64,000 nt of DNA from Paludibacter sp. (GTDB lineage Bacteria > Bacteroidota > Bacteroidia > Bacteroidales > Paludibacteraceae): positions 62,001 to 126,000 of the forward strand of contig JAQTTH010000009.1 in assembly GCA_028710895.1 (NCBI GenBank). Direction: 5' to 3'. How positions within the stretch are numbered: position 1 is the first letter of the stretch; the number at the start of each line of letters is the position of its first letter. Made by a program: the position numbers and the translations under genes. The notes beneath the pieces are model-generated. The model had not been told where the DNA came from. It saw only the letters and a list, made by a program, of their open reading frames with translations, and made no database searches. Of the stretch, positions 51,725-58,860 are shown one piece after another.

Positions 51725-52111
51725 TTATTTTTCGTAAGCAAAATTATTGGCTGCCCAACCGGGGAAACCGTCCATCATTTGATACACGTTTTTAAAACCT
51801 TTTTGCATCATATAATCCACTGCCAAACCGCTTCGGTGATTGGTGCGGCAATAAACCAGATACGTGGTTTTTGGGTTGAGTTTCTCAAGTTTAGAATAAG
51901 CGTCCTGCTGCCGAATATCAATATTTTGAGCACCTTTCAAGTGGCCTGCAGCAAATTCTTCCGGTGTTCGAACGTCCAAAATTACAATGGCTTTGTTCTT
52001 TTTCAGAACTTCCTTCACTTCAGGAGAATTAAGCTCTGTCCGTTGAGCCGACACATTGCCAAATGATGCCAACACCAAAATCAATGTTGGCAATAAAAAT
52101 TTCAGTTTCAT
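51725..52111 (-). CDS. Exported rhodanese-domain protein
   Basis: A 128-residue single-domain rhodanese with a signal peptide (cut after VSAQ). The active loop is YLVYCRTNHRSGLA with the catalytic Cys; the N-terminal signature is VILDVRTPEEFAAGHLKGAQ. It would move sulfane sulfur in the periplasm. The DUF2892 membrane protein 21 bp upstream is the usual partner (compare the two-part YgaP). Neighbouring thioredoxins could reduce its persulfide. Confidence 0.93.
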   Translation of the reverse strand: MKLKFLLPTLILVLASFGNVSAQRTELNSPEVKEVLKKNKAIVILDVRTPEEFAAGHLKGAQNIDIRQQDAYSKLEKLNPKTTYLVYCRTNHRSGLAVDYMMQKGFKNVYQMMDGFPGWAANNFAYEK

Positions 52112-52132
52112 AAATTATTCTTTTAAAGAAAA

Positions 52133-52339
52133 TTATTTATTCTTACCCTGAGTGTTAATTCCAAATGGCCAATACAACGGGCAAAAACCAACTAATGTTG
52201 TCAGGGTAAAAACTCCGGCTAAAACAAGTAGCACGATGGCTAAGGTTCCTGTAACTACATTTGTAAAATACAATCCTACAAAAATCAAAGCTATCACAAT
52301 GCGGATTGCTCTGTCAATAATTCCCATGTTTGTTTTCAT
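52133..52339 (-). CDS. DUF2892 (YgaP-type) membrane protein
   Basis: A 68-residue protein with two membrane segments: IIDRAIRIVIALIFVGLYF and LAIVLLVLAGVFTLTTLVG, ending FCPLYWPFGIN, the DUF2892 pattern. The start at 52339 (MKTNMGIIDR) follows the family; the in-frame extension to 52384 lacks homology. In YgaP this part is fused to a rhodanese, and here a rhodanese gene follows in the operon. Confidence 0.88.
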   Translation of the reverse strand: MKTNMGIIDRAIRIVIALIFVGLYFTNVVTGTLAIVLLVLAGVFTLTTLVGFCPLYWPFGINTQGKNK

Positions 52340-52406
52340 AATTTTAATTTTTAAAATTGTTTGATTATTTAATTCCTTTTCCAAAGTTCGAGACTTTGGA
52401 AAAGTT

Positions 52407-53678
52407 TTAGTTGAAATCTTTCGAAATTGTTATCGCCGCAATCGTTCCATCAGCCACAGCAGTAGTTATCTGACGGTATTTTTTACTGATAATATCGCCA
52501 ATGGCATACACATCCGGAATACTTGTTTTCATATCTTCATCGGTAAGAATATATCCCCAATTATTCATCTCAGGAAGCGTTTTACCAAATACCGATACAT
52601 TCGATTTAAAACCAATAAATACAAATACACCATCCGATTCAAGTTCTTTTACTTCTTTGGTTTTCAAATCTTCAAGGGTTGTAATCATGATGTTTCCACG
52701 TTTTTCAAAACCTCGTGGCTCGTGTTCGTACATCACGGTTATTTTGTCGTTGGCTTGAAGTTGTTCAATAGCCGTTTGGTTCGCTGTCAACTTGTCAAAC
52801 TGATGAATCATAGTCACTTTACTGGCAAACTTGGTAATAAACAAAGCTTCTTCCACAGCAGAATTTCCACCACCAATAACCGTTACCTCTTTATCTACAA
52901 AGTATTTGGCATCACAAGTGGCGCAATACGAAATTCCTTTGCCTTTATATTCTTTTTCACCCGGAGCATTCATCGTATTGGGAGTTGTACCGGTGGCAAT
53001 AATGATCTTTTTTGCTTTGATGGTTTCCAACTCATCTATCACAATTTCTTTTTTCAATAAATCCACGGAAGTAATGTCCACTGCTACTTTAAAATCAATT
53101 CCCGTTTGTTTGGTTTGTTCGCTCATGTAATGCGCCAACATAAAACCAGGTTGCGCTTCCGTAAATCCCGGATAATTGGAAACCTGATGTGTTATTCCCA
53201 TATAGCCACCCGGAAGTGCTGGATCAATCAACACCGTTTTGATTTTGGCTTGTCCAAGGTAAAGTCCTGCTGTCAGTCCTGCAGGTCCGCCACCCAAAAT
53301 TGCCACGTCATATTCCGAAACAATCGGTTTTTGATTAGCTTTAATGGCTGCAACTTCTTCCGTTGTCAACATGGTATCAAGTCGCTCAATGATTTCGGAC
53401 TTTTTAATGCCGCCACTGATTGAATCAATAACTTGTTTTCCATTTTCAAAAAACAACAAAGTAGGTGAAGAACTTACGCCCAATTCGGTTGCCAGTTCAC
53501 GATTTCCCTGACGGAAAGCCTTCAAAAATTTAATTTTTTTACCGTAGAGTTCAGCCATAGCATCAAATTTTGGTGCTAATGCCTCACAAGGGGCACATTC
53601 GGTCGAATAAAAATCGACAACAACTTTTCCGCCATTCAATACTTCTTTTTCAAAATCTACTGCATTAATCTCTTTCAT
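52407..53678 (-). CDS. Thioredoxin-thioredoxin reductase fusion
   Basis: A 423-residue protein. Residues 1-105 are a thioredoxin domain with STECAPC (Cys28, Cys31) and cis-Pro in SSSPTLLFF; about 105-122 is a linker; the rest is a TrxB-type flavoprotein with GGGPAGLTAG, redox pair YCATCDAKYF and VTVIGGGNSAVEEAL for NADPH, then YAIGDI. The fusion places reductase and substrate in one chain. It lies between the DUF2892/rhodanese pair and the radical SAM gene and may supply reducing power to all thioredoxin-fold proteins here. Confidence 0.94.
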   Translation of the reverse strand: MKEINAVDFEKEVLNGGKVVVDFYSTECAPCEALAPKFDAMAELYGKKIKFLKAFRQGNRELATELGVSSSPTLLFFENGKQVIDSISGGIKKSEIIERLDTMLTTEEVAAIKANQKPIVSEYDVAILGGGPAGLTAGLYLGQAKIKTVLIDPALPGGYMGITHQVSNYPGFTEAQPGFMLAHYMSEQTKQTGIDFKVAVDITSVDLLKKEIVIDELETIKAKKIIIATGTTPNTMNAPGEKEYKGKGISYCATCDAKYFVDKEVTVIGGGNSAVEEALFITKFASKVTMIHQFDKLTANQTAIEQLQANDKITVMYEHEPRGFEKRGNIMITTLEDLKTKEVKELESDGVFVFIGFKSNVSVFGKTLPEMNNWGYILTDEDMKTSIPDVYAIGDIISKKYRQITTAVADGTIAAITISKDFN

Positions 53679-53701
53679 AATCTTATATTTTTATATTCCT
53701 G

Positions 53702-53759
53702 ATACATGTTCATTCGTTCATGTATTATTCCACAAGTAGGGACAGGTCGTGACCTGTCC
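53702..53759. repeat. two hairpins between radical SAM and reductase genes
   Basis: ATACATG/CATGTAT (53702-53724) is followed by GGACAGGTC-GT-GACCTGTCC (53740-53759), a near-perfect palindrome. The second resembles a dispersed Bacteroidota palindrome. Neither has a strong T run; they may limit read-through from the radical SAM gene into the reductase gene. Confidence 0.6.
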
Positions 53760-53776
53760 TTTCTTTCGAAAATAAA

Positions 53777-55078
53777 TTAATCGTTTAAATAATACGCAGC
53801 TCCCAAACGCAACAATTCTTTTACCGGGCGGCAATCAGGCGAATTGGGATGTCCGTTTTTGTTTTTGGCTACTGAAGCACAACCTCCACCACAAGCCAAA
53901 GCTACATCGCAGGTCTTACATTTTTCAATCGTTGTAATATCGCGGTTCTGCCAGCTTTCAATGGCTGTTTCGTTTTTCGTAACTTCAGGATAAAATGTTC
54001 CAAGCTCATCACCCTTATTTCCAACGGTGGCCGTGCATGAATAAATTGTGCCCGTAAAGTCAAATGCCCACTCGGTTTTACAAGCCGGACATGAATCAAA
54101 CAAAGCCATTGGCAATTCTTCGTGTTCCGAAATATATTTGGCAATAGAGAAAGCCGGTTTGTAGAACTCAGCAATATAAGGATGTACTTTCAGCAATTCA
54201 TATAAATGCTGATAAAGCGTAGCACGGTCAAAAAGTTTCTCAGGTGTACTATTACAGAAATGCAGTTCGTAATTACGTCCTATCTGAGTTTTGAAAAGCG
54301 GCGACGAAGTCCAGCCCTTGTCAATCGCAAAGCGTGAAAGTCCGGCCAGATTTTCAATATTTTCTTTATCAATCACCATGCGCAGGTTGATATTGATTCC
54401 CGCTGTCAGGCAGGCGTCTATTCCTTCTACAATCTTATCAAACGTAGGTTGTTTCCCTTTCAGGTAACGGCGGCCATCATGTACTTCCTGCGTTCCGTCA
54501 AGCGTAACTTGTACTTCACGAATACTGGCTGTTTTCAGCAAATCAACATACGAAGCCAACGTGTAACCATTTGTCACAAAGGCTAAATCCAGTTTGACTT
54601 CATTGGCTTTGGATATAAAATGAGTCAACATGTTTCGCTGATTTTCGCCTGGCAAAAGTGGTTCTCCGCCAAAAACGGTAATATATTTCCGTCGGTCGGC
54701 AAATTCTGTATGGATATAACTGAAAAAGGCATCAACTACATCATTGTTCACCACTTTTTGAACCGGGTTGTAACCTTCCTGGTAGCAATACGAACAGGCA
54801 AAGTTGCACGAGTAATTAGGCACAAAAAACAATTGAATTTCATCTTCTTCACGCTTTTCGGTAAAATCAAGATAAGCCAGCTTAAAAGCTCGCTTTTCCT
54901 TTGCTTCATCAACCAGATAACCTTTTTGCGAAAATTCGCCACTCGGATCCAGTTTGTTTTTCAGCATTTTTACTTCGTTCGCACTGATAATATCAGCCGA
55001 TTTACTCAACGGATTTACAATGAAAAAATCTTCAGAGTCAGCAATGGGAGTGATGATGTTATGTTGTGATAAAGCCAT
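53777..55078 (-). CDS. Radical SAM/SPASM peptide maturase
   Basis: A 433-residue enzyme. The first 85 residues form a small N-terminal domain with FFIVNPLSKSADIISANE, as in several radical SAM peptide maturases. The cluster motif is CNFACSYC (Cys91, 95, 98), with FGGEPLL as the GGE motif. The C-terminal SPASM region has Cys in DSCPACKTEW, IYSCTATVGN, KCKTCDVALACGGGCA and SPDCRP, enough for two auxiliary clusters. Such enzymes form thioether or C-C links in peptides. A 35-residue Cys-rich peptide gene lies 100 bp upstream and is the likely substrate. A sulfatase-maturase role is the alternative, but no sulfatase is present. Confidence 0.9.
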   Translation of the reverse strand: MALSQHNIITPIADSEDFFIVNPLSKSADIISANEVKMLKNKLDPSGEFSQKGYLVDEAKEKRAFKLAYLDFTEKREEDEIQLFFVPNYSCNFACSYCYQEGYNPVQKVVNNDVVDAFFSYIHTEFADRRKYITVFGGEPLLPGENQRNMLTHFISKANEVKLDLAFVTNGYTLASYVDLLKTASIREVQVTLDGTQEVHDGRRYLKGKQPTFDKIVEGIDACLTAGININLRMVIDKENIENLAGLSRFAIDKGWTSSPLFKTQIGRNYELHFCNSTPEKLFDRATLYQHLYELLKVHPYIAEFYKPAFSIAKYISEHEELPMALFDSCPACKTEWAFDFTGTIYSCTATVGNKGDELGTFYPEVTKNETAIESWQNRDITTIEKCKTCDVALACGGGCASVAKNKNGHPNSPDCRPVKELLRLGAAYYLND

Positions 55079-55125
55079 TTGTGTTTATATTTGAATTGAC
55101 TTATTTTTGTTGATTTTAAAATTAA

Positions 55126-55166
55126 CCCTGACCACCGAAAAGAAAATTTTCATTCCGGGGTCAGGG
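55126..55166 (-). promoter_or_regulatory. hairpin between peptide and maturase genes
   Basis: On the minus strand CCCTGACC and GGTCAGGG close an 8-bp perfect stem, extended imperfectly, around an A/T loop; TTAATTTTAAAA follows. It would act as a leaky terminator, giving more peptide than enzyme. Confidence 0.65.
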
Positions 55167-55178
55167 TCTTCTCATAGC

Positions 55179-55286
55179 TTAATCATGACAACCGGCTACG
55201 ATAATCGATACTTTTGCACAACATTGTGCTACTTTCGATTCAGTGTTGTTGCTCGAACAGCAACTTTTCTTCACTACGCTTTTCAT
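55179..55286 (-). CDS. Cys-rich 35-residue peptide, probable RiPP precursor
   Basis: A short frame from ATG at 55286 to TAA at 55179 encodes 35 residues. It starts MKSVVKKSCCSSNNTE and contains QCC and, near the end, AGCHD. Cys are at 9, 10, 22, 23 and 33 (CC, CC, C). Lys-rich N-terminus, no signal peptide, no membrane segment. It stands directly upstream of a radical SAM/SPASM gene in the same direction with a leaky hairpin between them, the usual layout of radical-SAM-modified peptides. It fits none of the named precursor families I can recall. No double-Gly cleavage site is visible. The call rests on context. Confidence 0.6.
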   Translation of the reverse strand: MKSVVKKSCCSSNNTESKVAQCCAKVSIIVAGCHD

Positions 55287-55395
55287 AAATAATTTATTTT
55301 TAGTTGGTGAATATTCGGCTTAAAACTAAACCTTTTTATTATTAACTCCAATAAAAACAATAGTTTAATTTCTATTGTGCCTATTGTGGTTTAAA

Positions 55396-56019
55396 TCATT
55401 TTCTTCCTGAAATTGTAAAACTGGCAACTTCTGCCTGACCCTTTGCATAAGGTTCCGATTCTTCAAATATCTTTATATCGGTGAATCCTGCATTTTCCAA
55501 CATGGTCAGATATTCTGCCCGGGTCACTGACCCTGCCCAACATTCGGCTACTGCTGCCGGATCATTCCGGTATTCTTCTGCAATAGGCTGCGTGGCATAA
55601 ATATCACTGACTACAAAACGTCCACTTTTTTTCAGTATGCGATAAATTTCACTCCAAACAGCTGGTTTGTCGGTTGCATGGTTGATAGTGCAATTGGATA
55701 TAACCAGATTCACACTGTCATTTCGCAATGGCAGACTTTCAAGCTCTGCTTTCAGTATTTTTGCATTCTGCACCTCAAACTTTTCAAGGTTTGCATTTGC
55801 TTTGGCAATCATTCCTTCCGAAATATCAATTCCAAAAACAAAACCCTTCACCCCAACCTCTTCGGCCAACCGTATTACATCGTTTCCACGACCACTGCCT
55901 AAATCAACACAAGTTTCTCCTGGCTGTGGTTTAGCGTGATTTATTGCACCGCCACACGACAAACAACAGCTGGTTTCACTCAGGCTGGTATATCGTTCAT
56001 TTATTGCTTCTGTTATCAT
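55396..56019 (-). CDS. ArsM-like SAM methyltransferase
   Basis: A 207-residue methyltransferase with motif I TCVDLGSGRGND. Three sites match arsenite methyltransferase ArsM: SCCLSCGGA near residue 17, ISNCTINHATDK in the middle and AECWAGSVTRAEY further on. ArsM uses such Cys to bind As(III). It is shorter than typical ArsM (about 240-380 residues), lacking part of the C-terminal domain. It lies 110 bp upstream of the Cys-rich peptide gene and divergent from a zinc-ribbon gene. It could methylate a metalloid or the peptide. Confidence 0.82.
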   Translation of the reverse strand: MITEAINERYTSLSETSCCLSCGGAINHAKPQPGETCVDLGSGRGNDVIRLAEEVGVKGFVFGIDISEGMIAKANANLEKFEVQNAKILKAELESLPLRNDSVNLVISNCTINHATDKPAVWSEIYRILKKSGRFVVSDIYATQPIAEEYRNDPAAVAECWAGSVTRAEYLTMLENAGFTDIKIFEESEPYAKGQAEVASFTISGRK

Positions 56020-56059
56020 TTTTATAAAGAATTTTTTCTGTATATTTTAATTGACGCAG

Positions 56060-56162
56060 CAAAGATAAATGAAATATTTTGAATTATAATGGTATCACCG
56101 ATAAATTATTATACTATCACTAATAAATTATTATACTATCACCAAATATTTCATTATCTTTG
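56060..56162. promoter_or_regulatory. symmetric divergent control region
   Basis: CAAAGATAAATGAAATATTT (from 56060) and AAATATTTCATTATCTTTG (56144-56162) are inverted copies with one base inserted; each contains a -7 box (TATCTTTG) directed outward, one to the ArsM-like gene and one to the zinc-ribbon gene. Between them are two 22-bp tandem repeats (56094-56115, 56116-56137) and a partial third; TATCAC recurs every 22 bp at 56093, 56115 and 56137. It looks like an operator array read on one helical face. Confidence 0.8.
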
Positions 56163-56191
56163 TACCGATATTTTTATTCTTACGAATTTAA

Positions 56192-56632
56192 ATGACTGAT
56201 AATATGATATTTAAAGAAAATTTATCAACGGAATTGGCAAATCAATTATTTAACGATAACGAAAAAGCATTGAAATTCATTGCTGATGCCAAATGGGAAG
56301 ACGGTTTCGTCTGCCGGAAATGCGGTAATACAAACTATTGTGACGGAAAAACACCCTCGTCACGTAGGTGTACTCGTTGTAAAACAGAAGAATCGGCAAC
56401 TGCCCACACCTTGTTTCATAATATCAAATTTCCAATTAATAAAGCTTTTTATATTGCTTACAATGTATGTGTGGAAGGAAAAGAATTTTCGTCATACGAT
56501 TATTCCGACAAACTGGAACTAAACCAAATGACTTGTTGGAAATTCCGTAAACGGATCAAAGATTGCGTTATGAAACATAGCTCAAAAAAAAGCAAGGTTG
56601 CAATCAAAACTATTTTACTGTCGGACTACTAA
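56192..56632 (+). CDS. Zinc-ribbon protein related to IS1595 transposase N-termini
   Basis: A 146-residue protein. Residues 31-72 are the zinc-ribbon of IS1595-type transposases: FVCRKCGN and RRCTRCKTEESATAHTLFHN. A short helical region follows (FPINKAFYIAYNVCVEGKEF, then LNQMTCWKFRKRIKDCV). The DDE catalytic domain is absent: the protein ends after the helix that precedes it in transposases, with an intact stop. No IS ends are visible. It may be a domesticated regulator that binds the 56060-56162 region, or a 5' fragment of a decayed element. Confidence 0.75.
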   Translation: MTDNMIFKENLSTELANQLFNDNEKALKFIADAKWEDGFVCRKCGNTNYCDGKTPSSRRCTRCKTEESATAHTLFHNIKFPINKAFYIAYNVCVEGKEFSSYDYSDKLELNQMTCWKFRKRIKDCVMKHSSKKSKVAIKTILLSDY

Positions 56633-56718
56633 TGAAATCGGTCAATTTGAGAAATCTCTCAACTGCCATGCGTTGCCAAATATCGTTGTCAAAAATAATA
56701 ATCTTTCATATTTTGTTG

Positions 56719-56726
56719 TATCTTTG
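56719..56726 (+). promoter_or_regulatory. -7 box of the toxin-antitoxin operon
   Basis: TATCTTTG fits TAnnTTTG and lies 28 bp upstream of the small first gene. No TTG is found at a normal -33 distance, so strength is uncertain. Confidence 0.5.
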
Positions 56727-56753
56727 TCGTTGTAATTTTAAAGAGAAAATACC

Positions 56754-56930
56754 ATGAGCGATAAAGAAATTAAACAGCTCACAAATCTGGCTGTAAATCT
56801 GAGAAAAAAAGTCTCAAAGGAAAGTGCTTTAGCTACATTTGTTTCAGCAGGCATTCTGGATAAAAAAGGGGATTTCACAAGTCCTTACAACGACCTCAAA
56901 ACTGTTGTTTTAGAATCGCGTAAAGGCTAA
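56754..56930 (+). CDS. Small antitoxin-like protein
   Basis: A 58-residue protein from ATG at 56754: MSDKEIKQLTNLAVNLRKKV, then SKESALATFVSAGILDKKG, FTSPYNDLKTVV. It is helical and charged, with no signal. The pattern xALxxFxxAGILDxxG...PY is one I have seen in small proteins next to toxin-like genes. It ends 3 bp before the ADP-ribosyltransferase-like gene, as an antitoxin would. It is too short for many annotation programs. Confidence 0.72.
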   Translation: MSDKEIKQLTNLAVNLRKKVSKESALATFVSAGILDKKGDFTSPYNDLKTVVLESRKG

Positions 56931-56933
56931 TTG

Positions 56934-57557
56934 ATGTACACCAATAGAAGTAATTTAATTATTGGCTTCCACGGCTGTGATAAAGAAGTACGCGACACCC
57001 TATTAAATTCTCCAAATGATATTCAAATAAGTGAAAAACCATACGACTGGTTGGGTCACGGCATTTATTTCTGGGAGAATAACGATGCCAGGGCGCTTAA
57101 ATGGGCAAAAGATAAAGAAAAAAGAGGTGAAATAAAAGAAGCAAGTGTAATTGGTGCTGTTTTATCTCTCGGTAACTGTTTTGATTTATTGGATAGTCGA
57201 TTTACGCACATGATTGGACAGTATTACAATTTAATGGAAGCCAATTATGAAGCACTGGGCAAAGAGATGCCGAAGAATAGAGATGCAAAAGCCGATGTCT
57301 ATTATGACAAAATCCTACGGGAACTTGATTGCTCTGTAATTGAGTTTATGCACGAAACTATTGAACAGCAAATAAAAGATGATATTGCAGATAATGGCTA
57401 TAGTACATTTAAAAGATTTGACTCTCTAAGAGGTGTTTTCACCGAAGGAGGTCCTGCTTTTGCCGGTGCAGGTATTCAACTCAAAAGCCACATTCAAATT
57501 TGTATTCGAAATACAAATTGCATAAAAGGATTTTTCTTACCTAGAAATGAAGTTTAA
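56934..57557 (+). CDS. ADP-ribosyltransferase-like toxin candidate
   Basis: A 207-residue protein that starts MYTNRSNLIIGFHGCDKEVR. The pattern FHGC followed by WLGHGIYFWENNDARALKWA matches the H-Y part of the PARP/DUF3990-type ADP-ribosyltransferase fold; a candidate third residue is Glu in IEFMHETIEQ. The C-terminus (GGPAFAGAGIQLKSHIQICI) is typical of the group. With the 58-residue gene upstream it looks like a type II toxin-antitoxin pair. TTG at 56931 is also in frame, but ATG at 56934 is preferred. A strong terminator follows 8 bp later. Confidence 0.75.
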   Translation: MYTNRSNLIIGFHGCDKEVRDTLLNSPNDIQISEKPYDWLGHGIYFWENNDARALKWAKDKEKRGEIKEASVIGAVLSLGNCFDLLDSRFTHMIGQYYNLMEANYEALGKEMPKNRDAKADVYYDKILRELDCSVIEFMHETIEQQIKDDIADNGYSTFKRFDSLRGVFTEGGPAFAGAGIQLKSHIQICIRNTNCIKGFFLPRNEV

Positions 57558-57565
57558 ATATAACA

Positions 57566-57599
57566 AAAAAAAGTTTCACTTAGCTGTGAAACTTTTTTT
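57566..57599 (+). terminator. terminator after the toxin candidate
   Basis: AAAAAAAGTTTCAC and GTGAAACTTTTTTT form a 14-bp perfect stem with a TTAGCT loop. Confidence 0.92.
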
Positions 57600-57647
57600 G
57601 TTTTGTATAATTTGAAAGTAAATTTCTATCAAAATTTCGGAAATCAC

Positions 57648-57822
57648 TTGGTTGCGGTCAAAATCAGCTGAAACTCTTTACTGGAAAGGATTTCAGAAGA
57701 AATACACCGCAACCAAAATAAAATTACAACTCCAAATAATTTCTGGTTAGTTGCGGGGCAAAATCGCTATAAACCTTTACAGTAAAGGCTTTGATGCCCT
57801 CCGCAACCGCAACTCCGCAACC
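57648..57822 (+). repeat. GTTGCGG hairpin repeat pair C and D (right copy)
   Basis: Hairpin C: TTGGTTGCGGT (57648-57658) and ACCGCAACCAA (57706-57716), with inner CTGAAA (57668) and TTTCAG (57691). Hairpin D: GTTGCGG (57750-57756) with CCGCAAC copies to 57822 and inner palindrome CCTTTACAGTAAAGG (57774-57788). C matches A and D matches B of the left copy (5721-5894), in the same order and orientation, with drift. Confidence 0.85.
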
Positions 57823-57964
57823 AAGGGGCGTTTTATGAAATTCAAATGTAAAAAATTTATTTTATTGAGGAGTCAGAATCGAATCAGAAAGGAAGAGAGT
57901 TCGGAAGAAAGCGGTCAGGTTTCACCTGAAAGTTTATCACGGGCAGCTCCGCAGGTCAATCCCC

Positions 57965-58022
57965 GGCAGGCAAAAATCCTCACCCCTCGTACCTCTGGGT
58001 TTGCACAGTCTTTTTGCCTGCC
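57965..58022. repeat. perfect 12-bp inverted repeat
   Basis: GGCAGGCAAAAA (57965-57976) and TTTTTGCCTGCC (58011-58022) with a 34-base loop. A T run follows the left arm's complement only weakly, so it is not a normal terminator. It could be a site for an element protein or a transfer origin structure; I cannot tell. Confidence 0.65.
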
Positions 58023-58357
58023 TCCGCACAATCCACCCTGCTGTTGTTTTTTTCTGTCACACTTTTTGCAATCAACCCTACTTTCACAGTGTTGTTTTTT
58101 CAAAACCACTGTTTCAATCCACCCACAGGCAAAAAAGAAATCAGGCACTCCAACCGCCACCACCGTGCCTGAAATGCGCCAGAAAAAAAACAACTCAAAG
58201 CTATATATACATAATGCTTAGTTATGTGCGTTTTTTATAAGGAACTAAATTTCAATATTGATAAAGAATAAAAAAGCACATAAGCTGACACTATGTATAA
58301 TAGCCGCACAAATATCAACGCTTTTGCCCCGCTTCGCTGCCCGAAGACCTCAAGAGT

Positions 58358-58638
58358 TCCCCACCACCCATCAGTTGTGCAGAAAATAAAAAATATACCG
58401 GGTTGGTTATCCATGTGCTTGCAGTATATGATTTCCATTTTCGCTCCATTTTGTTCCAGGAGCTGCATTCGTTCCTCATGCTGACCCCTGATACTCCATT
58501 ACACTTTCATTCCAATCATACACTTCAGCACCCCCACGGCTTCGGTAGTAGCTGCCTGAAATACATTCAGCTATACCCAAGCCATTTTCCACGCACTTCC
58601 AATGGTATATTTTTCATTTCTGCGTAGAGTTTGCCCCA
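58358..58638 (+). repeat. diverged tandem duplication, copy 1
   Basis: It starts TCCCCACCACCCATCAGTTG and ends near TGCGTAGAGTTTGCCCCA. Copy 2 spans 58861-59160. Shared landmarks in order: GTTGTGCAGAAAA, TCCAGGA, GTTCGTTCCTCA, GGCTTCGGTAGT/AGCTTCGGTAGT, CTATACCCAAG/ACTACCCAAG, GGTATRTTTT. No coding function is visible. Confidence 0.75.
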
Positions 58639-58860
58639 TTAATCGCCTAAAGGCAGAGCGGAAAGTAATTACACCTAATCGGTGCGTTGTTCATGCTTCG
58701 CAAACCCGAAAATAAAGCCCCGAAAACCACTTGCAGTTTTCATTGAAGATAAATTTGGGTAGCAATGAAAACCATAACAGGTTTTCAAAATATGGGGACA
58801 GATGTCAAGCTCCTTTCAGCAGCTTGCAAGTTGTTTAGCACTTCGTGCAATTCCTCATTT

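Noticed and set aside
56192-56632. Complete IS1595 insertion sequence
   Set aside because: No DDE domain, no terminal inverted repeats and no target duplication are visible; only the zinc-ribbon part exists.
57751-58240. Open frames of 80-156 codons on both strands
   Set aside because: Translations are low-complexity with no motif; frames on opposite strands overlap heavily, and the region has inverted repeats and GC-rich non-coding features.
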